Shown: piece by piece, positions 1 through 5,484 of the stretch
How positions within the stretch are numbered: the first letter of the stretch is position 1
Layout of the letters: each line of letters opens with the position of its first letter
Assembly (NCBI GenBank): GCA_029262915.1
Contig: JAJCYN010000235.1
Span: forward strand, 1 to 6,733
Direction of reading: 5' to 3'
Length of the DNA: 6,733 bases
DNA from: Flavobacteriales bacterium
GTDB lineage: Bacteria; Bacteroidota; Bacteroidia; Flavobacteriales_E; Vicingaceae
Position numbers and translations under genes: made by a program
The notes under the pieces: model-generated
Seen by the model: only the letters and a program-made list of their open reading frames with translations
What the model was told of the DNA's origin: nothing
Databases searched by the model: none

Positions 1-407
1 ACATTCACAAACTCATGTCTAATTTGAGGTCGAATGATTACAATAATCTTTATTAATTCTATTGAAACCTCTTCCTTATTATCATAGGTATAACCTGCAA
101 CAGTTTGGTTTAGCATTTTCTCTAAACTGTCCATTCTACGCTTAAACTGACGGTACTGAAAAACACTTCTAATGTCTTTCATATACTTTTTAAACTCTGG
201 CTTATCTGCCATATCTTCTTTTAACTTATCAGTTAAAAGTGTAAATCGAGCATCATAAATTGCTTCTTCTTGTGCTATATCTGCAGCAACTTTGTAGTTG
301 GCTCTGGTGTTGGTAATTCCTCTTCCAATAATCTCATCTTTTTCGTTGATGATAACCGCTTTAGAAGTGGTTGAGCCTAAATCAATTCCTAAATAATATT
401 TTCCCAT
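1..407 (-). CDS. bcrA: Benzoyl-CoA reductase, ATPase subunit A (partial, 5' end only)
   Basis: The first 135 codons read on the minus strand from ATG at 407 and run off the left edge with no stop. The N-terminus has the ASKHA-fold phosphate-binding loop GIDLGSTTSKAVI (residues about 7-19), followed by RGITNTRANY (about 29-38). This pairing is typical of BcrA-type members of the BadF/BadG/BcrA/BcrD ATPase family. After it comes a charged helical stretch (about 45-95) like the insertion that makes BcrA longer than BcrD. In the family, the A and D subunits hold one [4Fe-4S] cluster between them and hydrolyse ATP to push low-potential electrons onto the BC subunits; the cluster cysteines lie beyond the window. 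It follows bcrB by 78 nt in the same direction, so it is probably co-transcribed. The start is the only ATG in good context and precedes the fold directly. Another family member (a 2-hydroxyacyl-CoA dehydratase activator) is less likely given the bcrC and bcrB neighbours. Confidence 0.9.
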   Translation of the reverse strand, partial: MGKYYLGIDLGSTTSKAVIINEKDEIIGRGITNTRANYKVAADIAQEEAIYDARFTLLTDKLKEDMADKPEFKKYMKDIRSVFQYRQFKRRMDSLEKMLNQTVAGYTYDNKEEVSIELIKIIVIIRPQIRHEFVN

Positions 408-419
408 TGTTTCTTTTAA

Positions 420-460
420 GTTTAAAGTTCAATGTTTAAAGTTCAATGTTTGGGGTTAAT
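420..460. repeat. Tandem 14-bp repeat in the bcrB-bcrA gap
   Basis: Two exact adjacent copies of GTTTAAAGTTCAAT lie at 420-433 and 434-447, with a decayed third copy at 448-460. Further right, AACTC/GAAAC words repeat loosely up to 480. The array fills most of the 78-nt gap between bcrB and bcrA. It is too short for CRISPR and has no spacers. It resembles the low-complexity intergenic words often seen in Bacteroidetes; no function can be read from it. Confidence 0.7.
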
Positions 461-485
461 CCGAAACTCAGAACTCGAAACATTT

Positions 486-1772
486 TTATGCCATTTCTTC
501 TTCCATTTTTTTACGTTGTTCTAACATTTGGAAAAAAGATTCTAACCTATTTTTTATGTTTGAGTAAGAGAAGTATCGTGGGTCGACTAAATCAGATTCT
601 ATAAATCCTACTGGTACTTCTAAACTATCTTCAATTTCTCTCATCATACCCAACTGACCAGCTGAGAAAGAGTTACAACTCTTAATTGAATTGGTCATAT
701 ATCCATCTGCATCATATTCTGTAATACACTTTTTCAATAAATCGATTCGTTGAGGAATGCTTAAATTGGTATAACAATTCATACAGTATTCTGCTAATGC
801 TTCCAATGGTCTTTCAGGGTCGTGTCTCCAACCAAAATCATAAACTCCACCTACTTTGGTGTAAGAAGATGCTACAATTACAGCTCCCATATCGTAGAAA
901 ATTTTCCAGAACTCACGGAAACTTGTCCAGTTTGGCGGTCCTTCAACTACCAGTCTGTACTTCTCTTCAGTCATTTCTCCTTCTGGAGTAATAGGTCCTT
1001 GCCCATTTTCAATTCTTACGTGAATTTCTTTTAATAATTCCTCATAATAATCTACTGCTTCTTGAGTACCTCTGAATCCAATGTTAATTGGTCCGATGTA
1101 ATATACTCCAGCGAAATAAGCATCTATTGGAGATGGCTTATGTTTGGTTGTATCAAATATCTCAGTGATTAAATCTTCTGCTTTAGCCGATAATTTTAGG
1201 TGTTCTTGTAATTTTGCTTCATCATACTTAATACCGGTAACTTCTTCCATTTGAGGAATTACTTCCTCTTTGAACTGTTTTACCATATATTCAGTCATTT
1301 CAGGAGTCATCTCTGCATTTTCTTGATATGGAGTATGTACCATTATCACTTTTGCATTTGGATATTCTCTTTTCAAGGTTTCAAACCATTTTAAGAAAGT
1401 AAAACAACCTGTATAACTTAATAACAATACATCTGGTTCAGGAATTTTTTGACCTGTTGGTCCAATGTTCCCTTTCATCATCATACCTACATCACATTTC
1501 ACGTAAGTACAAACATCTTCTGAGTGAGCGTTTCTTTCTGCTTCTTTTATATATCCTGCAGATTTCTTACGCATAGCACTTTGTAATGCATTAATCTCTG
1601 GGTAAACTGGTAACATATCAAATGTTCTAATCAGTTCTGATAAGTTTCCTGGTATGAATGTATAACAGACTTTTTTTCCTAATTCCTTCGCATTTGCTAA
1701 GTCATTAAATAGCCCTTCAATCATCTCCTTTTGGAGAATCATACTTTTTTCTTTTTGTGCTTCTTTTGACAT
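486..1772 (-). CDS. bcrB: Benzoyl-CoA reductase, subunit B (class I, ATP-dependent)
   Basis: A 428-residue protein of the 2-hydroxyglutaryl-CoA dehydratase D-component / BcrBC family, close to the usual BcrB length. Stretches I recognise from Thauera/Azoarcus-type BcrB include CYTFIPGNLSELI (36-48), ALQSAMRKKS (62-71), HSEDVCTYVKCDVG (83-96), YTGCFTFLKWFE (120-131), RLVVEGPPNW (273-282) and the SCNSFSAGQ region (365-373). Candidate [4Fe-4S] ligands are C88 or C93, C123 and C366; C330 and C333 form an extra CxxC. With BcrC it binds benzoyl-CoA and performs the two-electron reduction to cyclohexa-1,5-diene-1-carbonyl-CoA, using reduced ferredoxin and two ATP, in the cytoplasm. The family role is established; the exact substrate here (benzoyl-CoA or a substituted or related acyl-CoA) is inferred. 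The gene is intact, lies 82 nt after bcrC and 78 nt before bcrA, and has no Shine-Dalgarno sequence, only an A-rich leader. Confidence 0.95.
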   Translation of the reverse strand: MSKEAQKEKSMILQKEMIEGLFNDLANAKELGKKVCYTFIPGNLSELIRTFDMLPVYPEINALQSAMRKKSAGYIKEAERNAHSEDVCTYVKCDVGMMMKGNIGPTGQKIPEPDVLLLSYTGCFTFLKWFETLKREYPNAKVIMVHTPYQENAEMTPEMTEYMVKQFKEEVIPQMEEVTGIKYDEAKLQEHLKLSAKAEDLITEIFDTTKHKPSPIDAYFAGVYYIGPINIGFRGTQEAVDYYEELLKEIHVRIENGQGPITPEGEMTEEKYRLVVEGPPNWTSFREFWKIFYDMGAVIVASSYTKVGGVYDFGWRHDPERPLEALAEYCMNCYTNLSIPQRIDLLKKCITEYDADGYMTNSIKSCNSFSAGQLGMMREIEDSLEVPVGFIESDLVDPRYFSYSNIKNRLESFFQMLEQRKKMEEEMA

Positions 1773-1780
1773 ATTTTTGA

Positions 1781-1854
1781 AATGTTAAATTTTAAGTTGT
1801 AAATGTTAAATTGTGATTAGAAATTCATAACTCAACATTCATAATTTATAACTT
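1781..1854. repeat. AT-rich direct repeats in the bcrC-bcrB gap
   Basis: The 82-nt gap between bcrC and bcrB is almost entirely short direct repeats. AATGTTAAATT occurs at 1781-1791 and again at 1802-1812. ATTCATAACTC (1823-1833) is echoed by ATTCATAATTT (1837-1847). No terminator-like hairpin is visible, so read-through from bcrC to bcrB is plausible. The words differ from the 14-bp tandem after bcrB but have the same style and position. Confidence 0.6.
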
Positions 1855-3048
1855 CTATACTGTAACAGGTTCATCTTCCCATAACTTAATAGAGTCAGAG
1901 AATGTTCCTACTTGTTCTTTAATTACTTTGTATTGGTTAATATTTTCGCTATACTGAAATGCGATGTAACGAATTCCCATTTCATCAAATGCATTTTGGA
2001 AAATTGGTGCGTCCAATAAACTTGGGTCACAGAAACTTGCCGAAGCGAATATTACTCCATCAGCTCCTCTATCTTTTACAATTTTTGCTAAGCGATTTTC
2101 TTTCGGGTTGTGCACATCATATATTGATGATGAATATTGACTTTGATTGATGTAGGAAAGTGCAATTGCTTCTAATGGCTTATCAGTAGTAGCATCAATA
2201 TCTCCTAAAATCATTCGAGAACCTAGCATATAATCATCATCAACTACATAACAGCCTGATTCTTCAACAGCTTTAATTAAACCTAAAGAAGGCTGCTCAC
2301 AAAATGCTCCTGATATAACCACTTTAATTTTATCTTGTGGTGTACCAATCTCCTCTTTAATGTGTTCGCAAACTTGCTCTAAAATTTCATTGTGTTCTTC
2401 TACTGGAATTACTGTTCCTGCTCTTACTATAGTATAAACCTCTTCAATCGACAATCTCCAAGGATAATCTTGACGAATGTTATAGATAAATTCTATTAGT
2501 TGTCGGTTCTTGTTATATAAACCGATAGAATGGTTTAGTTCTTCTGTTGTTGGAACTTTTCCGTTAATCTCTTTAATGTACTTCAGTACGTGTTGCATTT
2601 CTTGTTGATAGAATACACCACCTATTTGAGGCAAGAAGTTTTGAGGGAAATCCATATACTTCACAAACTTTCCAAGCTTCTGTTGTTTGAAGATTCCAGA
2701 GAGGTTTCTGATTACATCACATATCGAAGGAAAAATAAAACCATCAATATGATCCATTTGTTTATCCAAAGCAATTTCTATTATACTTCTTGGAATGTGA
2801 CAGATATAAGACTGGTAGTAAGCATCTCCTTTAATTATTTGCTTGTTATCACCACCTCCAAAAATCCCTACTGGCATTGCTCCTGCAGCGTGTAATATTT
2901 CTCTCGGAAAATAAATAGGCATATAACCTACTAATACTCTACCTTCTTTTTCTTCTTTCCACTCTTTTGCCCTGGTAAAGTTTAAATCGAATGCGTAGTT
3001 TTTACACTCTTCAATTAATTCATTCAAATTTTTCATTTTATATATCAT
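1855..3048 (-). CDS. bcrC: Benzoyl-CoA reductase, subunit C (class I, ATP-dependent)
   Basis: A 397-residue protein of the same D-component family as BcrB, close to the usual BcrC length. Diagnostic stretches are GRVLVGYMPIYFPREILHAAG (about 36-56), GIFGGGD (61-67), GDAYYQSYICHIPRS (74-88), FPSICDVIRNLSG (106-118), PVEEHNEIL (215-223), GAFCEQPSLGLIKAVE (247-262), CYVVDDDYML (266-275) and FASASFCDPSLL (334-345). Candidate cluster ligands are C83, C110 and C340, with C250 also in a conserved setting. It pairs with BcrB to form the substrate-reducing half of the enzyme. It is the first gene of the minus-strand run, matching the C-B-A(-D) order of Thauera-type operons. The start at 3048 is taken as longest; an in-frame ATG at 3036 (Met5) is a close alternative. 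Its leader contains nested inverted repeats. Sampled lines of the bcr genes look richer in G+C (about 36%) than the genes to the right (about 28%). Confidence 0.95.
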   Translation of the reverse strand: MIYKMKNLNELIEECKNYAFDLNFTRAKEWKEEKEGRVLVGYMPIYFPREILHAAGAMPVGIFGGGDNKQIIKGDAYYQSYICHIPRSIIEIALDKQMDHIDGFIFPSICDVIRNLSGIFKQQKLGKFVKYMDFPQNFLPQIGGVFYQQEMQHVLKYIKEINGKVPTTEELNHSIGLYNKNRQLIEFIYNIRQDYPWRLSIEEVYTIVRAGTVIPVEEHNEILEQVCEHIKEEIGTPQDKIKVVISGAFCEQPSLGLIKAVEESGCYVVDDDYMLGSRMILGDIDATTDKPLEAIALSYINQSQYSSSIYDVHNPKENRLAKIVKDRGADGVIFASASFCDPSLLDAPIFQNAFDEMGIRYIAFQYSENINQYKVIKEQVGTFSDSIKLWEDEPVTV

Positions 3049-3060
3049 TTAAATTCAACA

Positions 3061-3161
3061 ACCAATTTAATTCTTGGAGTCATTTTTTACTTGATAATAA
3101 AATATGTGGTGTGAAAAACTATACCTTGCCGTCAAGCAAAAAATGAATTGGAGTAATTGGT
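3061..3161 (-). repeat. Long imperfect inverted repeat in the bcrC leader (structure A)
   Basis: An outer arm ACCAATT (3061-3067) matches AATTGGT (3155-3161) exactly. An inner arm TCATTTTTTACTTGA (3080-3094) matches TCAAGCAAAAAATGA (3132-3146) at 14 of 15 positions, the exception being a G-U wobble in minus-strand RNA. The loop is about 37 nt. If bcrC transcription starts upstream of it, the hairpin would end 12 nt before the start codon. It could equally act as a DNA-level dyad. Confidence 0.55.
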
Positions 3162-3167
3162 ATAGTT
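3117..3167 (-). repeat. Second inverted repeat in the bcrC leader, competing with structure A
   Basis: AACTATACC (3117-3125) and GGTATAGTT (3159-3167) are perfect 9-bp inverted arms separated by 33 nt. In minus-strand RNA the 3' arm is followed by a run of U. The right arm overlaps the outer arm of structure A at 3159-3161, and the loop contains A's inner 5' arm, so the two helices cannot form together. Confidence 0.5.
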
Positions 3168-3343
3168 ATAATTGAGTCATAATCTGAGAATAAAGTTAAG
3201 AGCCTTATTTTCAGATAACTATGAGCAGCATCATACTTTGATTAGTTTTTTTTGAGATGGGGGTCTGTTTTTGTTAAAATTAGGTGGTGTTTTAAATCAT
3301 TTTGTTGGAAAATAAATTTCCTTTTTGAGTGGCTTAACTTAAA

Positions 3344-3359
3344 AGTGATGAAAGTCACT
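3344..3359 (+). promoter_or_regulatory. Crp/Fnr-type binding site upstream of ric
   Basis: AGTGA-TGAAAG-TCACT is a perfect 5-bp dyad with the TGA-N6-TCA layout used by Crp/Fnr proteins. Written as TGAT-GAAA-GTCA, it nearly equals a second site at 6361-6372. Its centre (3351.5) is about 62 bp upstream of the start predicted from the -7 element at 3403-3410, the usual class I activator position. Two Fnr-like genes in the window are candidate ligands. Confidence 0.55.
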
Positions 3360-3401
3360 ACATTAATAATAAAAGACCTGCATATCTTTTATTATTAATG
3401 T
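3360..3401. repeat. Perfect 17-bp inverted repeat in the ric promoter (candidate operator)
   Basis: The arm ACATTAATAATAAAAGA (3360-3376) is exactly complementary in reverse to TCTTTTATTATTAATGT (3385-3401), around the 8-nt centre CCTGCATA. It begins right after the Fnr-type site and ends 1 bp before the -7 element, so it occupies the -33 region. A bound repressor would block the promoter. The co-transcribed Rrf2 regulator is the natural candidate, since Rrf2/NsrR proteins bind long AT-rich dyads and often autoregulate; this is inference. Confidence 0.6.
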
Positions 3402-3402
3402 G

Positions 3403-3410
3403 TATCTTCG
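3403..3410 (+). promoter_or_regulatory. -7 element of the ric-Rrf2 operon promoter
   Basis: TATCTTCG matches the Bacteroidetes -7 consensus TAnnTTTG at all but one defined position. No TTTG-like -33 element is found about 19 bp upstream, where the 17-bp inverted repeat sits. That fits a promoter needing an activator. The predicted start is near 3414, giving a leader of about 20 nt. Confidence 0.6.
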
Positions 3411-3433
3411 CTTTATAATTTAAACTAAAAGTT

Positions 3434-4153
3434 ATGGTTGATATAGATAGTAAAACAGTTGCAGAAATTGTAACAGAAAACATTAAAACAGCAGATGTTT
3501 TTAAGAAAAATGGAATTGATTTTTGTTGTGGAGGAAATGTTAAAGTACAAGAAATTTGTGAAAAGAAAGGTGTTGACTTCAATATCATAAAAGAAGAATT
3601 ACAACATATAAATACTGGAACTTCCATTGATCACGATTTTAATTCGTGGGATTTAGATTTTTTAGCAGATTACATCATTAACACACACCACAAATATGTA
3701 GTTAAAGCTAACGACTTGATTATTCAATATTCTGATAAAGTAGCCAAAGTACATGGGCATCATTATACTGAAGTGGTTGAAATAAACAAACTATTTCATT
3801 CTATTGCTGATGAATTAAAGACACACATGCATAAAGAGGAAATGATTCTATTCCCCCATATAAAAGAACTAGCAATAGCTAAAAGAAACAATACTAAAGT
3901 TGCACCATCACCATTTGGAACTATCCAAAATCCAATTAATATGATGGAAGCTGAACATGATGGGGCTGGCGATATTATAAAACAGATTACTAAATTGAGT
4001 AATAATTTCATCCCTCCAGAAGGAGCTTGCAACACTTTTAGAGCGTTGTATGCTAAGCTTGAAGAATATCAAAACGATTTATTTCAACACATTCATTTAG
4101 AAAATAACATACTGTTTCCTAAAGCGATAGCATTAGAAGAAGAATTACTATAA
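3434..4153 (+). CDS. ric: Iron-sulfur cluster repair di-iron protein (RIC/YtfE/ScdA)
   Basis: A 239-residue cytoplasmic protein with the two-domain layout of the RIC family. The N-terminal ScdA_N domain (about 1-60) carries the hallmark IDFCCGGNV (28-36, C31 and C32). The C-terminal part is a hemerythrin-like helical bundle. All six di-iron ligands of E. coli YtfE align by eye: H85, H131, E135 (in HMHKEE), H175 (in MEAEHDGAG), H219 and E223 (in HIHLENNILFP). Family members help restore [4Fe-4S] clusters damaged by nitric oxide or peroxide and have been linked to NO chemistry at the di-iron site. Its stop overlaps the ATG of the Rrf2 regulator by 1 nt (TAATG), so the two form an operon. Upstream lie a -7 element, a 17-bp inverted repeat and an Fnr-type site. 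A role in keeping the neighbouring Fe-S enzyme BCR alive is possible but inferred. It is complete, with no missing key residue. Confidence 0.95.
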   Translation: MVDIDSKTVAEIVTENIKTADVFKKNGIDFCCGGNVKVQEICEKKGVDFNIIKEELQHINTGTSIDHDFNSWDLDFLADYIINTHHKYVVKANDLIIQYSDKVAKVHGHHYTEVVEINKLFHSIADELKTHMHKEEMILFPHIKELAIAKRNNTKVAPSPFGTIQNPINMMEAEHDGAGDIIKQITKLSNNFIPPEGACNTFRALYAKLEEYQNDLFQHIHLENNILFPKAIALEEELL

Positions 4154-4626
4154 TGCTTTCAAAATCTTGCATATATGCTTTACGTTCAATTGTATTTATA
4201 GCTCATCATACTACTACTGAATTCAAAATTGGTATTAAAGAGATTGCTAGAGAATTAGAATTGCCAGCTCATTATTTGGGTAAAATTCTTCAACAATTAA
4301 CAAAACATAGCATTATTCAATCTGTTAAAGGTCCCAATGGAGGTTTTTCTATTGATGAAAAATCTCAAAAAATTAAGCTCATCACAATAATAGGAGTAAT
4401 TGATGGCCTAGATTTTTTCAATAGCTGTGGGTTTGGATTAAAAGAATGTTCTAAAGAGCATCCCTGTCCACTCCACGATAACTTTAAAATTTATAGAGAT
4501 GGATTATTAGATTTGTTTAGTTCTAAATCAATTTTAGATATGGTATCAAAAATTGAAGATGGAAATGCTTTTATTCAAAATGCTAACTTATATGAAACAG
4601 GTAAAAAATCAATCAAAAAATATTAG
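4153..4626 (+). CDS. Rrf2-family Fe-S transcriptional regulator (NsrR/IscR-like)
   Basis: A 157-residue protein with the Rrf2 winged-helix fold. The N-terminal YALRSIVFIA and the helix-turn-helix IKEIARELELPAHYLGKILQ (about 28-47) are followed by the wing KGPNGGFSI (59-67). A cysteine cluster C92-x6-C99-x5-C105 sits where NsrR and IscR hold their Fe-S cluster, so the protein probably senses NO, oxygen or Fe-S status. NsrR and IscR usually have five residues between the first two cysteines; here there are six, so the exact subfamily is uncertain. It is translationally coupled to ric (1-nt overlap), strongly suggesting an NO-responsive, probably self-controlled unit; the inverted repeat at 3360-3401 is its likely operator. 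The 3' end overlaps the converging Fnr-like gene by 14 nt, leaving no room for a separate terminator. The tail is lysine-rich (GKKSIKKY). Confidence 0.88.
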   Translation: MLSKSCIYALRSIVFIAHHTTTEFKIGIKEIARELELPAHYLGKILQQLTKHSIIQSVKGPNGGFSIDEKSQKIKLITIIGVIDGLDFFNSCGFGLKECSKEHPCPLHDNFKIYRDGLLDLFSSKSILDMVSKIEDGNAFIQNANLYETGKKSIKKY

Positions 4627-5320
4627 CAGTACGCACTAATTTATTAAAATCTAAGATTTGAATTTTTTTACCATCAAGATTAACACTTCCTTCTTTTACA
4701 AAATCAGACAATGTCCTTATGGTTGTTTCAGTAGTAGTCCCTGCAATATCTCCAATTTCTCTTCTAGTTAAAATCATACTTAATGTTTTACTATCTTCTT
4801 CATAACCAAATCTCTTTTTTAAATTTAGCAACGTTTCTGCAATTCTCTCTCTAACTGGTTTTTGTGAAATATTTATTAAACTTTGTTCTGATTTTTTTAA
4901 ATCACTCGATAATAATTTAATTATTTCTAATGAGAAATTACTATTATTGTCTAATACATTAGAAAATTTGTCTTTTGGAATATGACAAATATAGCAATCT
5001 TCCATTGCAGTAGCAGTAGCTTTATAAGATTCATTACTTAAAGATGATCGATAACCTAAAAGCTCGCCTTCTCCAGCAAATCGTACAATTTGTTCTTTTC
5101 CTTCATCTCCTAATTTTGAAATCTTAACTTTACCTTTATAGATACAATACATCCCATGAGGATGATTTCCTTCATAAAAAATTACTTGTCCTTTTTTAAA
5201 GAAATTGTTGTCCTTATTAATGCTTAATTTATCTAATTCACCATCAGGCAAACAACAAAAAATACTATTATTGTTTTCACAATTGGAACAAGAAGGAATA
5301 TCTACTGGTTGACGTTTCAT
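4613..5320 (-). CDS. Crp/Fnr-family regulator with N-terminal cysteines (Fnr-like)
   Basis: A 235-residue protein: N-terminal cysteines, a cyclic-nucleotide-binding-type beta-roll (about 25-120), a dimerisation helix (about 128-150) and a C-terminal winged helix-turn-helix (about 155-235). C11-x2-C14-x7-C22 (or C23), plus C112 in the strand aligned with E. coli Fnr C122, could bind an oxygen-labile [4Fe-4S] cluster; C59 and C109 are extra. The recognition helix LTRREIGDIAGTTTETTIRTL keeps Fnr's E209 and R213 (here E198 and R202), which read the GA of TGA. Fnr S212 is replaced by I201, which may relax recognition of the first base of TTGAT. It converges on the Rrf2 gene (14-nt overlap) and diverges from the MORN gene. 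The shared upstream region holds a perfect ATGAT-N4-ATCAT palindrome. The gene is intact and very AT-rich. The start is fixed by the short spacing to C11, matched in the second Fnr-like gene. Confidence 0.9.
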   Translation of the reverse strand: MKRQPVDIPSCSNCENNNSIFCCLPDGELDKLSINKDNNFFKKGQVIFYEGNHPHGMYCIYKGKVKISKLGDEGKEQIVRFAGEGELLGYRSSLSNESYKATATAMEDCYICHIPKDKFSNVLDNNSNFSLEIIKLLSSDLKKSEQSLINISQKPVRERIAETLLNLKKRFGYEEDSKTLSMILTRREIGDIAGTTTETTIRTLSDFVKEGSVNLDGKKIQILDFNKLVRTANIF

Positions 5321-5345
5321 TATTAATCTATTTTCTAAAGAAAAT
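5320..5345 (-). repeat. 17-bp repeated motif plus palindrome before the Fnr-like gene (copy 1)
   Basis: TTATTAATCTATTTTCT at 5320-5336 recurs exactly at 6336-6352, upstream of another minus-strand gene. Here its end forms the perfect dyad ATTTTCT-AA-AGAAAAT (5330-5345). It abuts the start codon of the Fnr-like gene, so it would lie in the leader or promoter. A shared operator or leader element is possible. Confidence 0.5.
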
Positions 5346-5392
5346 TACGATCTTAAAAACTATCAATAAAAGTATACCTGTTAAACATAATT

Positions 5393-5414
5393 AAATATGA
5401 TCAATATCATATTT
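5393..5414 (+). promoter_or_regulatory. Fnr-type palindrome between the Fnr-like and MORN genes
   Basis: The arms AAATATGAT and ATCATATTT are perfect 9-bp inverted repeats around CAAT. The core ATGAT-N4-ATCAT differs from the E. coli Fnr box TTGAT-N4-ATCAA only at the outer base of each half. The centre (5403.5) is about 42 bp upstream of the start predicted from TAATTTTG at 5435-5442, the class II activator position. It is also about 83 bp upstream of the divergent Fnr-like gene, so autoregulation is possible. Confidence 0.7.
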
Positions 5415-5442
5415 CAGATTCTGGCTAATAAGACTAATTTTG
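5412..5442 (+). promoter_or_regulatory. Bacteroidetes-type promoter of the MORN-repeat gene
   Basis: TTTC (5412-5415) and TAATTTTG (5435-5442) are separated by 19 bp, matching the TTTG-N19-TAnnTTTG pattern with one mismatch at -33. The -33 part overlaps the end of the Fnr-type palindrome. The leader would be about 40 nt. Confidence 0.6.
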
Positions 5443-5484
5443 TGTGGCATACTATCATTAAATTTTTTATCATTGATATAGATT

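Larger units (their letters stand above)
3049..3433. other. 385-bp non-coding divergent region between bcrC and ric
   Basis: No credible gene is present on either strand. The left 120 bp (bcrC leader side) carry overlapping inverted repeats. The middle, about 3168-3340, has T-rich and G-rich runs (an eight-T run near 3245-3252 and a GGGGG near 3258-3262) with no motif I can name. The right 90 bp hold the ric promoter, an Fnr-type site and a perfect 17-bp inverted repeat. For bcrC the best -7 match is the imperfect TAACTTTA on the minus strand (3191-3198), with no clear -33 element. The bcr promoter is therefore weak, activator-dependent or not recognisable by eye. Confidence 0.7.

Noticed and set aside
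420..460. 14-bp tandem as a CRISPR fragment
   Set aside because: The units are directly adjacent without spacers, and there are only two full copies.
2590..2895. 101-codon open frame on the plus strand
   Set aside because: It is antisense to the strongly conserved bcrC, has no recognisable motif, and is a shadow of that gene.
486..3048. 2-hydroxyacyl-CoA dehydratase (HgdAB-type) instead of benzoyl-CoA reductase
   Set aside because: Same superfamily, but the sequence stretches and the C-B-A order with a BcrA-type ATPase match class I BCR much better. The exact substrate still needs proof.
3360..3401. The 17-bp inverted repeat as an intrinsic terminator
   Set aside because: No gene is transcribed into it from either side (bcrC reads away, ric starts after it), the arms are nearly pure A/T, and it abuts a -7 element.
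3358..3627. 89-codon minus-strand frame over the start of ric and its promoter
   Set aside because: It overlaps the well-supported ric N-terminus and the promoter elements, and its composition is that of antisense sequence.
4647..4659. AAATCT-A-AGATTT dyad as a terminator for the ric-Rrf2 operon
   Set aside because: The loop would be one base, the arms are short, and the dyad lies inside the coding end of the Fnr-like gene.
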